A DNA stretch of 64,000 bases from Klebsiella oxytoca (GCF_009707385.1 NZ_CP046115.1:310001-374000), one strand, 5' to 3'; shown: positions 53,514 through 63,567, counted from the first letter of the stretch. Notes: generated by a model from the sequence alone, not told the origin. A program made the numbers and translations.

Positions 53514-56339
53514 TTACTTCAGCATTGGCTTGAGGAAGCGAGCGGTATATGAAGCCTCGCATTCGGCGACCGTTTCCGGCGTACCGGAAACAAGGATTTC
53601 ACCGCCGCCGCTTCCGCCTTCCGGCCCAAGATCAACGATCCAGTCAGCCGTTTTGATGACGTCCAGGTTATGCTCAATCACCACGATGGTATTACCCTGG
53701 TCGCGCAGCTGATGCAGAACCTCCAGCAATTGCTGAATATCGGCAAAGTGCAGACCGGTGGTCGGTTCATCAAGAATATACAGCGTTTGCCCGGTACCGC
53801 GTTTGGACAGCTCGCGCGCCAGCTTGACGCGCTGGGCTTCACCGCCGGAGAGCGTGGTGGCCGACTGCCCAAGGCGAATATAGGTCAGCCCGACGTCCAT
53901 CAACGTCTGTAGCTTGCGCGCCAGCGCCGGTACGGCATCGAAGAACTCACGCGCTTCTTCAATGGTCATATCCAGCACTTCATGAATCGTTTTGCCTTTG
54001 TATTTAATCTCCAGCGTTTCACGGTTATAGCGCTTGCCTTTGCACTGGTCGCAAGGTACGTAGATATCGGGCAGGAAGTGCATCTCGACTTTAATCACGC
54101 CATCGCCCTGACAGGCCTCACAGCGACCACCGCGCACGTTAAAGCTGAAACGTCCCGGCGTGTAGCCGCGCGAGCGTGATTCAGGCACGCCGGCAAACAG
54201 TTCGCGCACCGGAGTAAAGACGCCGGTGTAGGTGGCCGGGTTAGAGCGTGGCGTACGGCCTATGGGACTCTGGTCGATATCGATGACTTTATCGAAATGT
54301 TCCAGCCCCTGCACGTCGCGGTACGGCGCAGGTTCCGCAATGGTGGCGCCGTTGAGCTGGCGCTGGGCGATTGGGAACAGCGTGTCGTTAATCAGGGTTG
54401 ATTTACCCGAGCCGGATACGCCGGTGATACAGGTAAAGAGACCTACCGGCAGCGTCAGCGTGACGTCTTTCAGGTTGTTGCCGCGCGCGCCGCTCAGCTT
54501 AAGCACTTTTTCCGGATTAGCGGGGACGCGTTGTTTCGGGACCTCGATTTTACGTTTGCCGCTCATAAACTGGCCGGTCAGCGATTCCGGCACTGCCATA
54601 ATATCTTCCAGCTTACCTTCAGCCACCACCTGACCGCCGTGCACGCCGGCGCCAGGGCCGATATCGATAACGTGGTCAGCGGCGCGAATAGCGTCTTCAT
54701 CGTGCTCAACGACAATCACCGTGTTGCCGAGATTACGCAGGTGGATCAGGGTGCCCAGCAGGCGTTCGTTATCGCGCTGGTGCAGGCCAATAGAAGGCTC
54801 ATCCAGCACGTACATGACGCCAACCAGGCCCGCGCCGATCTGGCTGGCGAGGCGGATACGCTGTGCTTCGCCGCCGGAGAGAGTTTCCGCCGAACGGGAA
54901 AGCGTCAGGTAGTTCAGGCCGACGTTAACGAGGAATTTCAGGCGGTCGCCAATCTCTTTCAGGACTTTTTCCGCAATTTGCGCACGTTGACCGGAGAGCT
55001 TCAGATTGTTGAAGAAATCCATGGCGTGGCCGATGCTCATATCTGAGATTGTCGGCAGCGGCGTATTTTCCACGAACACGTGCCGCGCTTCACGCTTCAG
55101 ACGAGTACCTTCACAGCTGGTGCAGGGACGATTGCTGATGAATTTGGCCAGCTCTTCACGTACGGCGCTGGATTCCGTCTCTTTATAACGGCGCTCCATA
55201 TTATGCAGCACGCCTTCAAACGGATGGCGACGCACGGAGGTGTCGCCGCGATCGTTCATATATTTGAATTCAATATTCTCTTTGCCTGAGCCGTACAGAA
55301 CCACTTTTTGTACGCTGCTATTCAGCGTACCCCATGGCGCTTCAACATCGAATTCATAATGTTCTGCCAGCGACTTCAGCATCTGGAAGTAGTAGAAATT
55401 GCGCCGATCCCAACCGCGAATCGCTCCGCCCGCCAGCGACAGCTCAGGGTTCTGAATCACGCGTTCCGGATCGAAATACTGCTGCACGCCGAGGCCGTCG
55501 CAGGTCGGGCAGGCGCCAGCCGGGTTGTTGAAGGAGAACAGGCGCGGCTCCAGTTCGCGCATGCTGTAGCCGCAAATCGGGCAGGCGAAGTTGGCGGAAA
55601 ACAGCAGCTCTTCCGCTTTCGGGTCGTCCATATTGGCGACGATAGCGGTGCCGCCGGAGAGCTCCAGCGCGGTTTCAAAAGACTCGGCCAGACGCGTGCT
55701 AAGGTCGTCGCGTACCTTGAAGCGGTCGATAACGACTTCGATGGTGTGTTTCTTTTGCAGCTCAAGCTTCGGCGGATCGGAGAGATCGCAGACCTCGCCG
55801 TCGATCCTGGCGCGGATATAACCCTGTCCGGCGAGGTTTTCCAGCGTTTTGTTATGCTCGCCTTTACGCTCTTTAATGATCGGCGCCAGCAGCATCAGGC
55901 GCTGGCCTTCAGGCTGTGAGAGCACGTTATCGACCATCTGGCTCACGGTTTGCGCCGCCAGCGGTACGTCGTGATCCGGGCAGCGCGGTTCGCCGACGCG
56001 AGCGTACAGCAGACGCAGGTAGTCGTGAATTTCGGTAATGGTGCCTACCGTTGAACGGGGGTTGTGGGACGTTGATTTCTGTTCAATGGAAATCGCCGGC
56101 GACAGCCCTTCGATATGGTCGACGTCAGGCTTCTCCATCAGCGACAGAAACTGCCGCGCGTAGGCGGAGAGCGACTCAACGTAGCGACGCTGCCCTTCGG
56201 CATATAACGTGTCGAAAGCCAGTGAGGATTTGCCTGAACCCGAAAGCCCGGTGACGACAATGAGTTTGTCGCGAGGGATAACGAGGTTGATATTTTTGAG
56301 ATTGTGGGTGCGGGCGCCCCGAACTTCGATCTTATCCAT
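53514..56339 (-). CDS. uvrA: Excinuclease ABC subunit A
   Basis: Damage-sensing ATPase of nucleotide excision repair. 941 residues (940 in E. coli). Two ABC units: Walker [10 protein letters not shown] at 31-39 and GVSGSGKST near 640; signatures [12 protein letters not shown] and [12 protein letters not shown]; Walker [12 protein letters not shown] and [11 protein letters not shown]. Zinc fingers CPICG...CPTCDG and CEACQGDG...CDQCKG. Divergent from ssb, sharing a LexA box. Confidence 0.98.
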   Translation of the reverse strand: MDKIEVRGARTHNLKNINLVIPRDKLIVVTGLSGSGKSSLAFDTLYAEGQRRYVESLSAYARQFLSLMEKPDVDHIEGLSPAISIEQKSTSHNPRSTVGTITEIHDYLRLLYARVGEPRCPDHDVPLAAQTVSQMVDNVLSQPEGQRLMLLAPIIKERKGEHNKTLENLAGQGYIRARIDGEVCDLSDPPKLELQKKHTIEVVIDRFKVRDDLSTRLAESFETALELSGGTAIVANMDDPKAEELLFSANFACPICGYSMRELEPRLFSFNNPAGACPTCDGLGVQQYFDPERVIQNPELSLAGGAIRGWDRRNFYYFQMLKSLAEHYEFDVEAPWGTLNSSVQKVVLYGSGKENIEFKYMNDRGDTSVRRHPFEGVLHNMERRYKETESSAVREELAKFISNRPCTSCEGTRLKREARHVFVENTPLPTISDMSIGHAMDFFNNLKLSGQRAQIAEKVLKEIGDRLKFLVNVGLNYLTLSRSAETLSGGEAQRIRLASQIGAGLVGVMYVLDEPSIGLHQRDNERLLGTLIHLRNLGNTVIVVEHDEDAIRAADHVIDIGPGAGVHGGQVVAEGKLEDIMAVPESLTGQFMSGKRKIEVPKQRVPANPEKVLKLSGARGNNLKDVTLTLPVGLFTCITGVSGSGKSTLINDTLFPIAQRQLNGATIAEPAPYRDVQGLEHFDKVIDIDQSPIGRTPRSNPATYTGVFTPVRELFAGVPESRSRGYTPGRFSFNVRGGRCEACQGDGVIKVEMHFLPDIYVPCDQCKGKRYNRETLEIKYKGKTIHEVLDMTIEEAREFFDAVPALARKLQTLMDVGLTYIRLGQSATTLSGGEAQRVKLARELSKRGTGQTLYILDEPTTGLHFADIQQLLEVLHQLRDQGNTIVVIEHNLDVIKTADWIVDLGPEGGSGGGEILVSGTPETVAECEASYTARFLKPMLK

Positions 56340-56422
56340 TCACCTTTCCCGGTAGATACGCGGATTGCCTGGTTTGTTAGAAGGACAAACGGCAGAAACG
56401 GCTAATTATGACACAATTTAAC

Positions 56423-56438
56423 CTGTTTGAATATACAG
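56423..56438. promoter_or_regulatory. LexA box between uvrA and ssb
   Basis: CTGTTTGAATATACAG matches the SOS consensus CTG-N10-CAG with an AT-rich centre. E. coli has one box at the same place controlling uvrA and one ssb promoter. Confidence 0.9.
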
Positions 56439-56585
56439 TATTGGAATGCATTTTCCGGCGGGATATGCAAAAATGTCACGCCGCGAGAGTTATCTGGAAC
56501 ATACTTCCCAGCTATCAACATAGCACCTGGAAATGGTACACTCGCGCGTTTACACTATTAAGAAACGCATTCAGGAGACTCAAAC

Positions 56586-57113
56586 ATGGCCAGCAGAGGC
56601 GTAAACAAGGTGATTCTCGTCGGTAATCTGGGCCAGGACCCGGAAGTACGCTACATGCCGAGTGGTGGCGCAGTTGCCAACATTACGCTGGCTACTTCCG
56701 AATCCTGGCGTGATAAAGCGACCGGAGAGATGAAAGAGCAGACTGAATGGCACCGGGTTGTGCTGTTCGGCAAACTGGCGGAAGTAGCCGGTGAGTATCT
56801 GCGTAAAGGTTCTCAGGTCTATATCGAAGGCCAGCTGCGTACCCGTAAATGGACCGATCAATCCGGTCAGGAAAAATATACCACCGAGGTTGTGGTAAAC
56901 GTGGGCGGAACCATGCAAATGCTCGGCGGTCGTCAGCAGGGCGCGGGCGCGCCAGCAGGCGGCGGTCAGCAGCAGGGCGGTTGGGGTCAGCCTCAGCAGC
57001 CGCAGGGTGGAAACCAGTTCAGCGGCGGCGCGCAGTCTCGCCCGCAGCAGCAGGCACCGGCAGCGCCTTCCAATGAACCGCCGATGGACTTTGACGACGA
57101 TATCCCGTTCTGA
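56586..57113 (+). CDS. ssb: Single-stranded DNA-binding protein
   Basis: Tetrameric protein coating single-stranded DNA in replication and repair. 175 residues (178 in E. coli). OB fold over the first 112 residues ([23 protein letters not shown]), a Gly/Gln/Pro-rich linker, and the acidic tip MDFDDDIPF, which recruits partner proteins. AGGAGACTCAAAC precedes the ATG. Confidence 0.98.
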   Translation: MASRGVNKVILVGNLGQDPEVRYMPSGGAVANITLATSESWRDKATGEMKEQTEWHRVVLFGKLAEVAGEYLRKGSQVYIEGQLRTRKWTDQSGQEKYTTEVVVNVGGTMQMLGGRQQGAGAPAGGGQQQGGWGQPQQPQGGNQFSGGAQSRPQQQAPAAPSNEPPMDFDDDIPF

Positions 57114-57141
57114 TGAAGAACTGGCGCTGTTAAGTCATCTC

Positions 57142-57166
57142 AAAAAGCCCCTGTTTGGGGCTTTTT
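57142..57166 (+). terminator. Rho-independent terminator after ssb
   Basis: AAAAAGCCCC and GGGGCTTTTT form a ten-pair stem around TGTTT; the T run is part of and follows the stem. Confidence 0.93.
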
Positions 57167-57198
57167 CTATTTTAAAATCGCAGGTTCGCAGCAATCTT

Positions 57199-58749
57199 TC
57201 ACGGTGTGGCCGGTATGCTTTGTGTGCTCGTTGCCGGAGTGAGCTGATTTTTCGAGCCTGCTGTCGCCTGCTGTTTACGCGCCATATCATCCACGATTAG
57301 CCGGTAAGCGATGTAATATTTATAGATGTTGCTGACGTAGCTTACGGTCTCGGAACCGATTCTCTCGGCGGCCAGATACTCAACGTTGCCAAACCAGACG
57401 TTGGGATCAAAACCGCGTTTTTTGGTATCCACGCGCAGCCTGGCGATGCGCGCGGGGCCAGCGTTATAGGAAGCAAACGAGAACAGCGCTTTATCAAGCT
57501 GGGTCATCGGCTCATCGCCATAGTAGCGATCTATCATCCAGCGCATATATTTCACTCCGGCATGGATATTGGGATCGAGCTGTTTAATATCGCCGACTTT
57601 TAGCTCCCTACCGGTGCTCGGCATTACCTGCATAACGCCAATCGCGCCGACGTGGCTACGGACGGATTGATTAAGCCGCGACTCCTGATACCCCTGGGCT
57701 GCCATCAGCAGCCAGTCAACATCGTAGCGATCGCCATATTTACGGAAGATTTCCACCATCGTCAGAAATTTACGGCGTTCTTTTTGTGCCGCTGCGTTCT
57801 TAACGTATCTGGCATCCTTGAGGTAGCGCAGCAGAATGGTATTGCCCAGCCTGCTGCCCTGACGATTCTTGCTAATAAAATCATTAAGCAACGCGAGCAA
57901 CTGCGGACTGTTTTTGCGAACCGCCCAGCCGATATCGGCCTCATCGCGCAGAATGATGTTCTGGTGAACCTTAATTTTGGGGAAGACCTGCTGCCAGAAC
58001 AGGGCTTTATGACGGTCGACCACGGTCAATGGAATCAGGCCTGCGCTGAGCATTTCTATCAGATCTTCGTCCTCCAGCGCTTCGGGAGCCGGTTCGATGG
58101 TGATGGGCGGCAGCGATTGCCGGGCAAAGCGAGCGTTGAGCGCAACCAGACTCTCGTAGTAGCTGGATGAGGCGCGCACGAACACTGTTTTACCGGAAAG
58201 CTGCTGCAGATTTTCCACTACGGGAGAACCGGGGCCGGAAAGAAGCAGCTCCTGAACGTGAGAGTATACTGGCGCGGTAAACGCCATCTCCCGCTGCCGG
58301 GCAGAGGTGATCGTCAGGTTAGCGGCAATAACATCCCCTTTACCAGAGTTAAGCGCGCTGATGAGCTGGTCGCGGGCAACTGGTACAAAGATAATACGCA
58401 CTTTAAGATGACGATGTTTGAGCCTGTTCTCCTTCGCCAGGTTTTGATTCAGGCTGCGCTCAAACTCCATAAAAATATCGTGAGTAGCGCCGCGCTGAGT
58501 CCCTTTATTGATAAAGAAAAAGGTTTTGCTGAATGTGGTGAGTACCCGAATGGTTCGCCGGTCGAGCATACCCGGTAAATCTCCCTTCCATGGCTGTAGC
58601 ATGTCGTCAACGTTGACTTCCAGGGGAGCGCGTTCCTCTGGCTCGGATCGTTTGTTTTCTGTGGCGGCGTAAACTGAAGTAAAGAATAGCAGAGCGGCAA
58701 GACATACGAGCCAGCCGATTAGGGATCGAGACAACGATAAAGTGTTCAT
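57199..58749 (-). CDS. MltF-like membrane-bound lytic transglycosylase
   Basis: 516 residues. Signal peptide of about 28 residues ending VYA. Residues about 65-320 are a bacterial substrate-binding-protein domain of family 3 (IRVLTTFSKTFFFINKGTQRG; ALNSGKGDVIAANLTIT). Residues about 345-490 are an SLT lysozyme-like domain with the catalytic Glu in AAQGYQESRLNQ, GVMQVMPSTGREL and ASYNAGPARIARLR. It would cleave peptidoglycan glycan strands in the periplasm. The domain order equals MltF, but it is not at the mltF locus, and the N-terminus has no lipobox. Convergent with ssb. Confidence 0.87.
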   Translation of the reverse strand: MNTLSLSRSLIGWLVCLAALLFFTSVYAATENKRSEPEERAPLEVNVDDMLQPWKGDLPGMLDRRTIRVLTTFSKTFFFINKGTQRGATHDIFMEFERSLNQNLAKENRLKHRHLKVRIIFVPVARDQLISALNSGKGDVIAANLTITSARQREMAFTAPVYSHVQELLLSGPGSPVVENLQQLSGKTVFVRASSSYYESLVALNARFARQSLPPITIEPAPEALEDEDLIEMLSAGLIPLTVVDRHKALFWQQVFPKIKVHQNIILRDEADIGWAVRKNSPQLLALLNDFISKNRQGSRLGNTILLRYLKDARYVKNAAAQKERRKFLTMVEIFRKYGDRYDVDWLLMAAQGYQESRLNQSVRSHVGAIGVMQVMPSTGRELKVGDIKQLDPNIHAGVKYMRWMIDRYYGDEPMTQLDKALFSFASYNAGPARIARLRVDTKKRGFDPNVWFGNVEYLAAERIGSETVSYVSNIYKYYIAYRLIVDDMARKQQATAGSKNQLTPATSTQSIPATP

Positions 58750-59496
58750 GGCGCGGTGCTCCGCCAGGGGGATTTTCTTATTTTAGTCTATTCCTGGCAG
58801 TTAGCATGCCTGGCGAACATGCAGGAGAGTCGGTTAATCTGTATTTTCCAATAATATTATACGGCGCATTTTTTCTTCGTTTTATACCAGGTTCAGATTC
58901 CTGTCTGGCCGCTATTAATTACTATTGCATTATTTACATGGAAGAGCCTGTCTGTGCCATAAAAGAGATGTTGCGCCAGGTAAGGTGGTCATATGTCTGT
59001 CTGGTGAGTAGCGCTGCCGGCGCAGACTACTGGCGATCGTGCTTGAGACGAAATGAAAAATTCTACATCGGCGCTGCTGCGGAAATCCGTAAATATCCGC
59101 CAGCGCGAGATGTCTCTGAACTGGTTGGTGTTAACCGCAGCGATAACTCCGCCAGCAGGTAGCATGGTAATACTCCAGGTTAGTGAATATCCGAAGAATA
59201 GCTTAGACAGCTCCAGAACGCTCTGGAAATAATACTCGTAGCTGACTTTTTATTGGCCAGTTGTAATTAATTGTCAATGTATTTTTGTTTTTATAGGCTC
59301 CGGTTTGTTATTTTCTCAGACTATTATGATTAACTATTCATTATTAGAACTCAAGGTTGTTGATAAGTCTTAGTGAGTATAATTGACGCTAAGTATTGTC
59401 TGATATCACACAATTAATAGGCCGCCTTGCGGTTAGCGATAATGGGTGCTATCAATATATAGAAACGTTTATCAGCAATGCATACAAGGATAAAAA
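58750..59496. other. Gene-poor, AT-richer stretch
   Basis: The 747 bases between the transglycosylase gene and the decayed gene hold no ORF with recognisable similarity. A 118-codon plus-strand ORF at 58806-59162 looks non-coding in composition. A 58-codon minus-strand ORF at 58989-59165 (MLPAGGVIAAVN...) has CTGGAG seven bases before its ATG and is the best, still weak, candidate. From 59200 to 59496 base composition is clearly AT-rich. Confidence 0.5.
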
Positions 59497-60165
59497 ATGA
59501 AATGGACTATTCATAATACTCTTGTCTGTCCGCATTCCGGCGTGGCCTTTTCTTCAATTTCCAGCCTGCGATTTTTAAAGTTTATTCTTTGGTATGAGGC
59601 CGATATTTTATTACTGCCGGGGGAGTCGATAAAGCTCTACTCGTCGAGCATTTTAATTAACGATCAATATCACGCGGTGAAAGTTTATAACATCACACGA
59701 TACGATGAGGCGCAGTGGGAGAAATTACGCGAGCGGCCTTCATGTCCCTACCATTCTACTGCCGCGACGGCGGTATCCTGTTCTTACCAGGCGCACTGTG
59801 CAATAAAACGCTGTCCGAACGACATTCCTCGCAGATCGCCAGGACACTCATCCGGACAGTATCCTGCGTGATGGACCGTATTACGCTGGCCACAGTGGAA
59901 GCCGCACCTGGACATTATCGCTTTCGGCCATCACCAGGTTGCCGCTAAGCAAACCGTGTAGGCTAACTCTTCGCTATGCAATCCATTCTGCGGGCAGTGA
60001 GCTTTCCGCCAGATCTCTTTTCCACGCACAGATCGGCCTGCGGGACAAAGTCCTGGCGGACTCGTTTATCGATCGGTAGTCCCGCATCGCGCAACTATCA
60101 GGTATCGTCAGGCACGGTACTGATTTTGCAGATGATTCATAAATTCATGCGTGCGGAGATGCTCT
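59497..60165 (+). pseudogene. Decayed gene of unknown type
   Basis: AAGGATAAAAA precedes ATG at 59497. About 78 residues of plausible protein follow (MKWTIHNTLVCPHSGVAF; EADILLLPGESIKLYSSS). After about 59735 this frame turns cysteine- and serine-rich and stops at 59871, while the frame through 59742-59880 reads LPFYCRDGGILFLPGALCN and SQIARTLIRTVSCVMDR. The first frame then reads WPQWKPHLDIIAFGHHQVAAKQTV up to a stop at about 59959. Later pieces in other frames read LRDKVLADSFIDR, SRIAQLSGIVRHGT and LILQMIHKFMRAEML (60038-60165). This is best explained by a gene of about 220 codons with several frameshifts and stops. I do not recognise the family. Confidence 0.5.
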
Positions 60166-60221
60166 CAAAGAAGGGGGGAATAGCGGGAGGCTCCCGGAGT
60201 CGCATTGCGTGCGTGGGCGCT

Positions 60222-60254
60222 TCAGGCCGGGTCCGGCGTTGGGCGCCACCCGGC
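60222..60254. repeat. REP unit
   Basis: GGCCGGGTCCGGCGTTGGGCGCCACCCGGC is a single REP-type hairpin (GCCGGGT/ACCCGGC arms), just before the yjcB stop. Confidence 0.75.
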
Positions 60255-60279
60255 ACAAAGGCGCGAATTTCTTTTGCGA

Positions 60280-60561
60280 TCAGGTCATCATCATTGGCCA
60301 TTCTGGCGGCGTCTGGCTCATAACTTCAATCATCACGTCTTTGATATTGCCCCAGATTTTCGCGACGTCCACCAGGGTAATGCCTAAAAGGCCGGTGGCG
60401 AACCAGCAGGCCGCAGCCAGGCCCATACAGCTACAAATTACCGCCAGACCGGCATAATCACTTTTCCGTAACTGAATGTTCAACGAGCTGGCCAGAAACA
60501 TCAGTACGGCGCTCACGAGTGGCCAGCGTAAAAGTACGACACTGGTAGTAATGGAAGCCAT
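60280..60561 (-). CDS. yjcB: Inner-membrane protein YjcB
   Basis: 93 residues, as in E. coli, from MASITTSVVLLRWPL at 60561. Three hydrophobic segments (VVLLRWPLVSAVLMFLAS; YAGLAVICSCMGLAAACWFA; GLLGITLVDV) and the conserved end MSQTPPEWPMMMT. Function unknown. The frame's extension to 60588 is not conserved; GAGGATAGGTTG stands before 60561. Located between ssb and pdeC as in E. coli. Confidence 0.88.
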   Translation of the reverse strand: MASITTSVVLLRWPLVSAVLMFLASSLNIQLRKSDYAGLAVICSCMGLAAACWFATGLLGITLVDVAKIWGNIKDVMIEVMSQTPPEWPMMMT

Positions 60562-60686
60562 CAACCTATCCTCAAAGAAATTTGGCACCCTTTGACAACC
60601 TGATGAGACTAACGATGATTCGGTGCTCTGGCTATCTACAGGTAAATAAGAACGTAATGAAACAATGTTTTTGTTTCATAAACTAA

Positions 60687-60702
60687 TGTGAACTATATCA
60701 CA
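60687..60702. promoter_or_regulatory. Strong CRP-type site upstream of yjcB and pdeC
   Basis: TGTGAACTATATCACA has perfect TGTGA-N6-TCACA arms, flanked by AA and TTT as in the CRP consensus. It lies 126 bp before yjcB and 404 bp before pdeC. The gap 60562-61105 (544 bp) is AT-rich and otherwise shows no gene. Confidence 0.65.
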
Positions 60703-61088
60703 TTTGGTCTTTTATTCACCAGTGAAAAAATGTTCTTTTCTTGCGCTTATTAACCATGTCAACTGTATGGTTAATGGCCAGGAGATAGGGTCGTTTCTCA
60801 TTGCGGGGGCCAATTATAAGCGATTGTCGGCCGCTTTACTTTTTTATTAAGGTTTAGGTTCTGCGGATTTTATTACTTATTCCCGTCAATTATGCGGATA
60901 AACCGAATGAGATAGTGGAGCTAATCTCATTATGCTGAGAATGTTTCTCCAGTTTTCCAGAAGCCAGTATTATTCATGATTCATAGTCATGAGGTTTTTA
61001 CGTCAAAGCGTGGGTTGCTGAAACACACTGATTCATATCACAGTAAGCAGAATCATCGGGGTCTTTCACCTTGATTAAGGCGTATCGC

Positions 61089-61109
61089 ATGGATAAAAAG
61101 CGGAAATGA
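61089..61109 (+). CDS. Possible six-codon leader ORF of pdeC
   Basis: ATG GAT AAA AAG CGG AAA TGA encodes MDKKRK. Its TGA overlaps the pdeC ATG as ATGA. AAGGCG at 61078-61083 could be its ribosome site, whereas pdeC itself has only a weak one. It may serve translational coupling. Too short to judge by composition. Confidence 0.35.
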   Translation: MDKKRK

Positions 61110-62710
61110 GTCATAGCGCGCCGCATAAGGCGTTGAGAATATTCGGCATTGTACTGGTCATTCTGCTACCGGTCGTGCTGGCACTGTGGTTTGCGCAAAT
61201 GCGCGCCAAAGCGGAAACCGCCGACCAGCTACGGCTGTTTTCTAAACTGGCGCTGCAAAAAACAGAAATGGTGATCCGTGAAGCCGACGAAGCGCGCGAA
61301 AAAGCCCGCCTTTATCAGGGAGAGTACTGCTCGCCGCAGCATCAGCAATATCTGCTCGGCATCGTTCGCGGCCTGCTTTATGTTGATGACCTAATCTATG
61401 CCGACGGCAGGTATTTTTATTGTTCAACCGCGGTACGCCGCCAGATAGGCTGGCAAATCCCGGCGGCAACGTACATTAAAAAGCCGGATATCGCGATTTA
61501 TTACTACCGTGAGACTCCGTTCTATCCTGGCTATACGATGAATTATTTACAGCGCGGCCACTATGTCGCGGTGATTAATCCGCTCTCGTTCAGCACCTTG
61601 ATATCCAGTGACCGCAATCTGGCCTGGGGTGTTTTTGATACTAAAACCAACCAGTTTTTTTCTGTCAGCAAGCATGCGGACTCCGGGGAGCTGCATCGCC
61701 TGATACGGGGGAAAGAGGCTTTTTTTCATCAGAATGGCCGCGTTTATACCATCGCCCATTCTACCGTTCGCCCAATAGCCGTCATTATGTCCACCTCACG
61801 CGTCAGCTATTATCAGAATTTTTATAATCAGGTAACGCTGACTTTGCCGCTGGGGCTGATTTGCAGCGTGCTGCTTTTACTGGTGTGGTCGCGAACCCGG
61901 CAGCAGTACCATTCTCCGCGCAATATGCTGCAGCGAGCGTTAAGCCGTCGCCAGCTGTGCCTGCACTATCAGCCGATTATCGATATTAAAAATAATCGCT
62001 GCGTCGGTACCGAAGCGCTATTGCGCTGGCCGGGCTTCGATGGTCCGGTGATGAGCCCGGCGGAGTTTATCCCGCTGGCGGAAAACGAAGGGATGATTGC
62101 GCAGGTTACCGACTATGTAATAGATGAGGTATTTTCCGACCTTGGCGAGTTCCTGGCCCGGAACCCGCATTTATACGTGGCGATCAACCTCTCCGCTTCC
62201 GATTTTCACTCCGCGCGCTTGATTGAACACATCAACGAGAAGGTCCGTCGCTACGCTATCAAGGCGGAACAAATTAAAATCGAAGTGACCGAGCGGGGGT
62301 TTATTGATGTACCGAAAACGACGCCGGTGATTCAGGCTTTTCGCGACGCGGGATACGAAATCGCCATCGATGATTTTGGTACCGGCTACTCCAACCTGCA
62401 AAACCTCCATTCGCTCAACGTCGACATCCTCAAGATTGATAAATCTTTTATCGACACGCTGGCAAGTCATACGACCAGCCACCTGATTGCTGAACATATT
62501 ATCCAGATGGCGAACAGCCTGCATTTAAAGATAGTGGCGGAAGGTGTGGAAACCGCAAACCAGGTCGCCTGGCTACATAAGCGCGACGTGCAATATTGCC
62601 AGGGCTGGTACTTTGCGAAAGCGATGCCGCCGCAGGAGTTTATGCAGTGGCTGGCGAACGATCGTACCAGCCTCTGCCCCTGGCAACAGCCTTATCAGGC
62701 GGAAATTTGA
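61106..62710 (+). CDS. pdeC: Cyclic-di-GMP phosphodiesterase with CSS sensor domain
   Basis: 534 residues (528 in E. coli PdeC/YjcC). Two membrane segments (about 11-30 and 245-262) enclose a periplasmic CSS domain with Cys75 and Cys106; here the motif reads YCST. In E. coli these cysteines form a DsbA/DsbB-dependent bond that holds the enzyme off. The EAL domain from about 275 has EALLRW, NLSASDF, EVTERGF, DDFGTGYSNL, KIDKSF, AEGVET and QGWYFAKAMPP, all motifs of an active enzyme. In K. pneumoniae YjcC affects type 3 fimbriae and oxidative-stress response. Its 3' end overlaps soxS by 16 bases. Confidence 0.93.
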   Translation: MSHSAPHKALRIFGIVLVILLPVVLALWFAQMRAKAETADQLRLFSKLALQKTEMVIREADEAREKARLYQGEYCSPQHQQYLLGIVRGLLYVDDLIYADGRYFYCSTAVRRQIGWQIPAATYIKKPDIAIYYYRETPFYPGYTMNYLQRGHYVAVINPLSFSTLISSDRNLAWGVFDTKTNQFFSVSKHADSGELHRLIRGKEAFFHQNGRVYTIAHSTVRPIAVIMSTSRVSYYQNFYNQVTLTLPLGLICSVLLLLVWSRTRQQYHSPRNMLQRALSRRQLCLHYQPIIDIKNNRCVGTEALLRWPGFDGPVMSPAEFIPLAENEGMIAQVTDYVIDEVFSDLGEFLARNPHLYVAINLSASDFHSARLIEHINEKVRRYAIKAEQIKIEVTERGFIDVPKTTPVIQAFRDAGYEIAIDDFGTGYSNLQNLHSLNVDILKIDKSFIDTLASHTTSHLIAEHIIQMANSLHLKIVAEGVETANQVAWLHKRDVQYCQGWYFAKAMPPQEFMQWLANDRTSLCPWQQPYQAEI

Positions 62711-63024
62711 TGGCGATAGTCGGTAGGCGTACGGTCGAATTCGCGACGGAACACTCGCGAGAAGGTTTGCTGCGATACGTAGCCGAGATCCATCGCGATA
62801 TCAAAAATAGGGCGCTGGGTGGTTCTTAACGCTTCCGCGGCGAGCAGCAGACGGCGCTGGCGAATGTAATCTCCAAGCGTTTGATGCATCACGGCGCGAA
62901 ACATCCGCTGGAGATACCATTTTGAGTATCCCGATTTTCTGGCGACTACATCAATGTTAAGTGGTTGATCGATATGTTCATCAATCCATTCAATAAGCGT
63001 TTGGATAATATCCTGATGGGACAT
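62695..63024 (-). CDS. soxS: Superoxide response regulator SoxS
   Basis: AraC-type activator made when SoxR is oxidised; turns on sodA, zwf, fpr, acrAB and micF in E. coli. 109 residues (107 in E. coli), consisting of the DNA-binding domain only: two helix-turn-helix units (NIDVVARKSGYSKWYLQRMF; DIAMDLGYVSQQTFSRVFRREF). GAGAGAGGCC precedes the ATG. Divergent from soxR; tail overlaps pdeC. Confidence 0.96.
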   Translation of the reverse strand: MSHQDIIQTLIEWIDEHIDQPLNIDVVARKSGYSKWYLQRMFRAVMHQTLGDYIRQRRLLLAAEALRTTQRPIFDIAMDLGYVSQQTFSRVFRREFDRTPTDYRHQISA

Positions 63025-63079
63025 AAAGCGGCCTCTCTCAATTCTCGATTCGTCGTTTTGTCTGCGGGGGAGTATAATT

Positions 63080-63097
63080 CCTCAAGTTAACTTGAGG
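63080..63097. promoter_or_regulatory. SoxR operator in the soxS promoter
   Basis: CCTCAAGTTAACTTGAGG is a perfect 18-base palindrome identical to the known SoxR box. It lies between the divergent soxS and soxR starts, in the over-long spacer of the soxS promoter. Confidence 0.96.
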
Positions 63098-63108
63098 TAA
63101 AGCGCTTT

Positions 63109-63567
63109 ATGGAAAAGAAATCACCCCGCATCAAAATGCTGCTGACGCCCGGAGAGGTAGCGAAACGAACCGGCGTGGCCGTTTCCGCGCTGCACTTTTA
63201 TGAAAGCAAAGGGCTGATCCACAGCCAGCGCAATGCGGGCAATCAGCGACGCTACCGGCGCGACGTGCTGCGCGCGGTGGCGATCATTAAGATTGCGCAA
63301 CGTATCGGTATTCCGCTGGCGACTATCGGCGATGCGTTCGGCGTGCTGCCGGAAGGGCATAATCTCAGCGCTAAAGAGTGGAAGATGCTGTCGTCCCAGT
63401 GGCGGGAGGAGCTGGACCGACGCATTCATACTCTCACCGCGCTGCGCGATCAGCTTGATGGCTGCATTGGCTGTGGCTGTTTGTCGCGTCGCGACTGTCC
63501 GTTACGTAACCCTGGCGATAAGCTGGGTGAAGAGGGGACCGGGGCGCGGTTGCTGGAGGAGGACTAA
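63109..63567 (+). CDS. soxR: Redox-sensing activator SoxR
   Basis: MerR-family sensor whose [2Fe-2S] cluster is oxidised by redox-cycling drugs; activates soxS. 152 residues (154 in E. coli). Winged helix at 12-80 ([26 protein letters not shown]), dimerisation helix, then the cluster motif [12 protein letters not shown] near 119-130. No change is seen in the residues tied to constitutive activity, as far as I can judge by eye. Confidence 0.97.
   Translation: MEKKSPRIKMLLTPGEVAKRTGVAVSALHFYESKGLIHSQRNAGNQRRYRRDVLRAVAIIKIAQRIGIPLATIGDAFGVLPEGHNLSAKEWKMLSSQWREELDRRIHTLTALRDQLDGCIGCGCLSRRDCPLRNPGDKLGEEGTGARLLEED

Noticed and set aside
53867..55919. Several long ORFs antisense to uvrA
   Set aside because: They mirror the codon structure of a strongly conserved gene; high GC at third positions creates long antisense frames.
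58806..59162. 118-codon plus-strand ORF after the transglycosylase gene
   Set aside because: No good ribosome site, no recognisable motif, and composition unlike the neighbouring genes.
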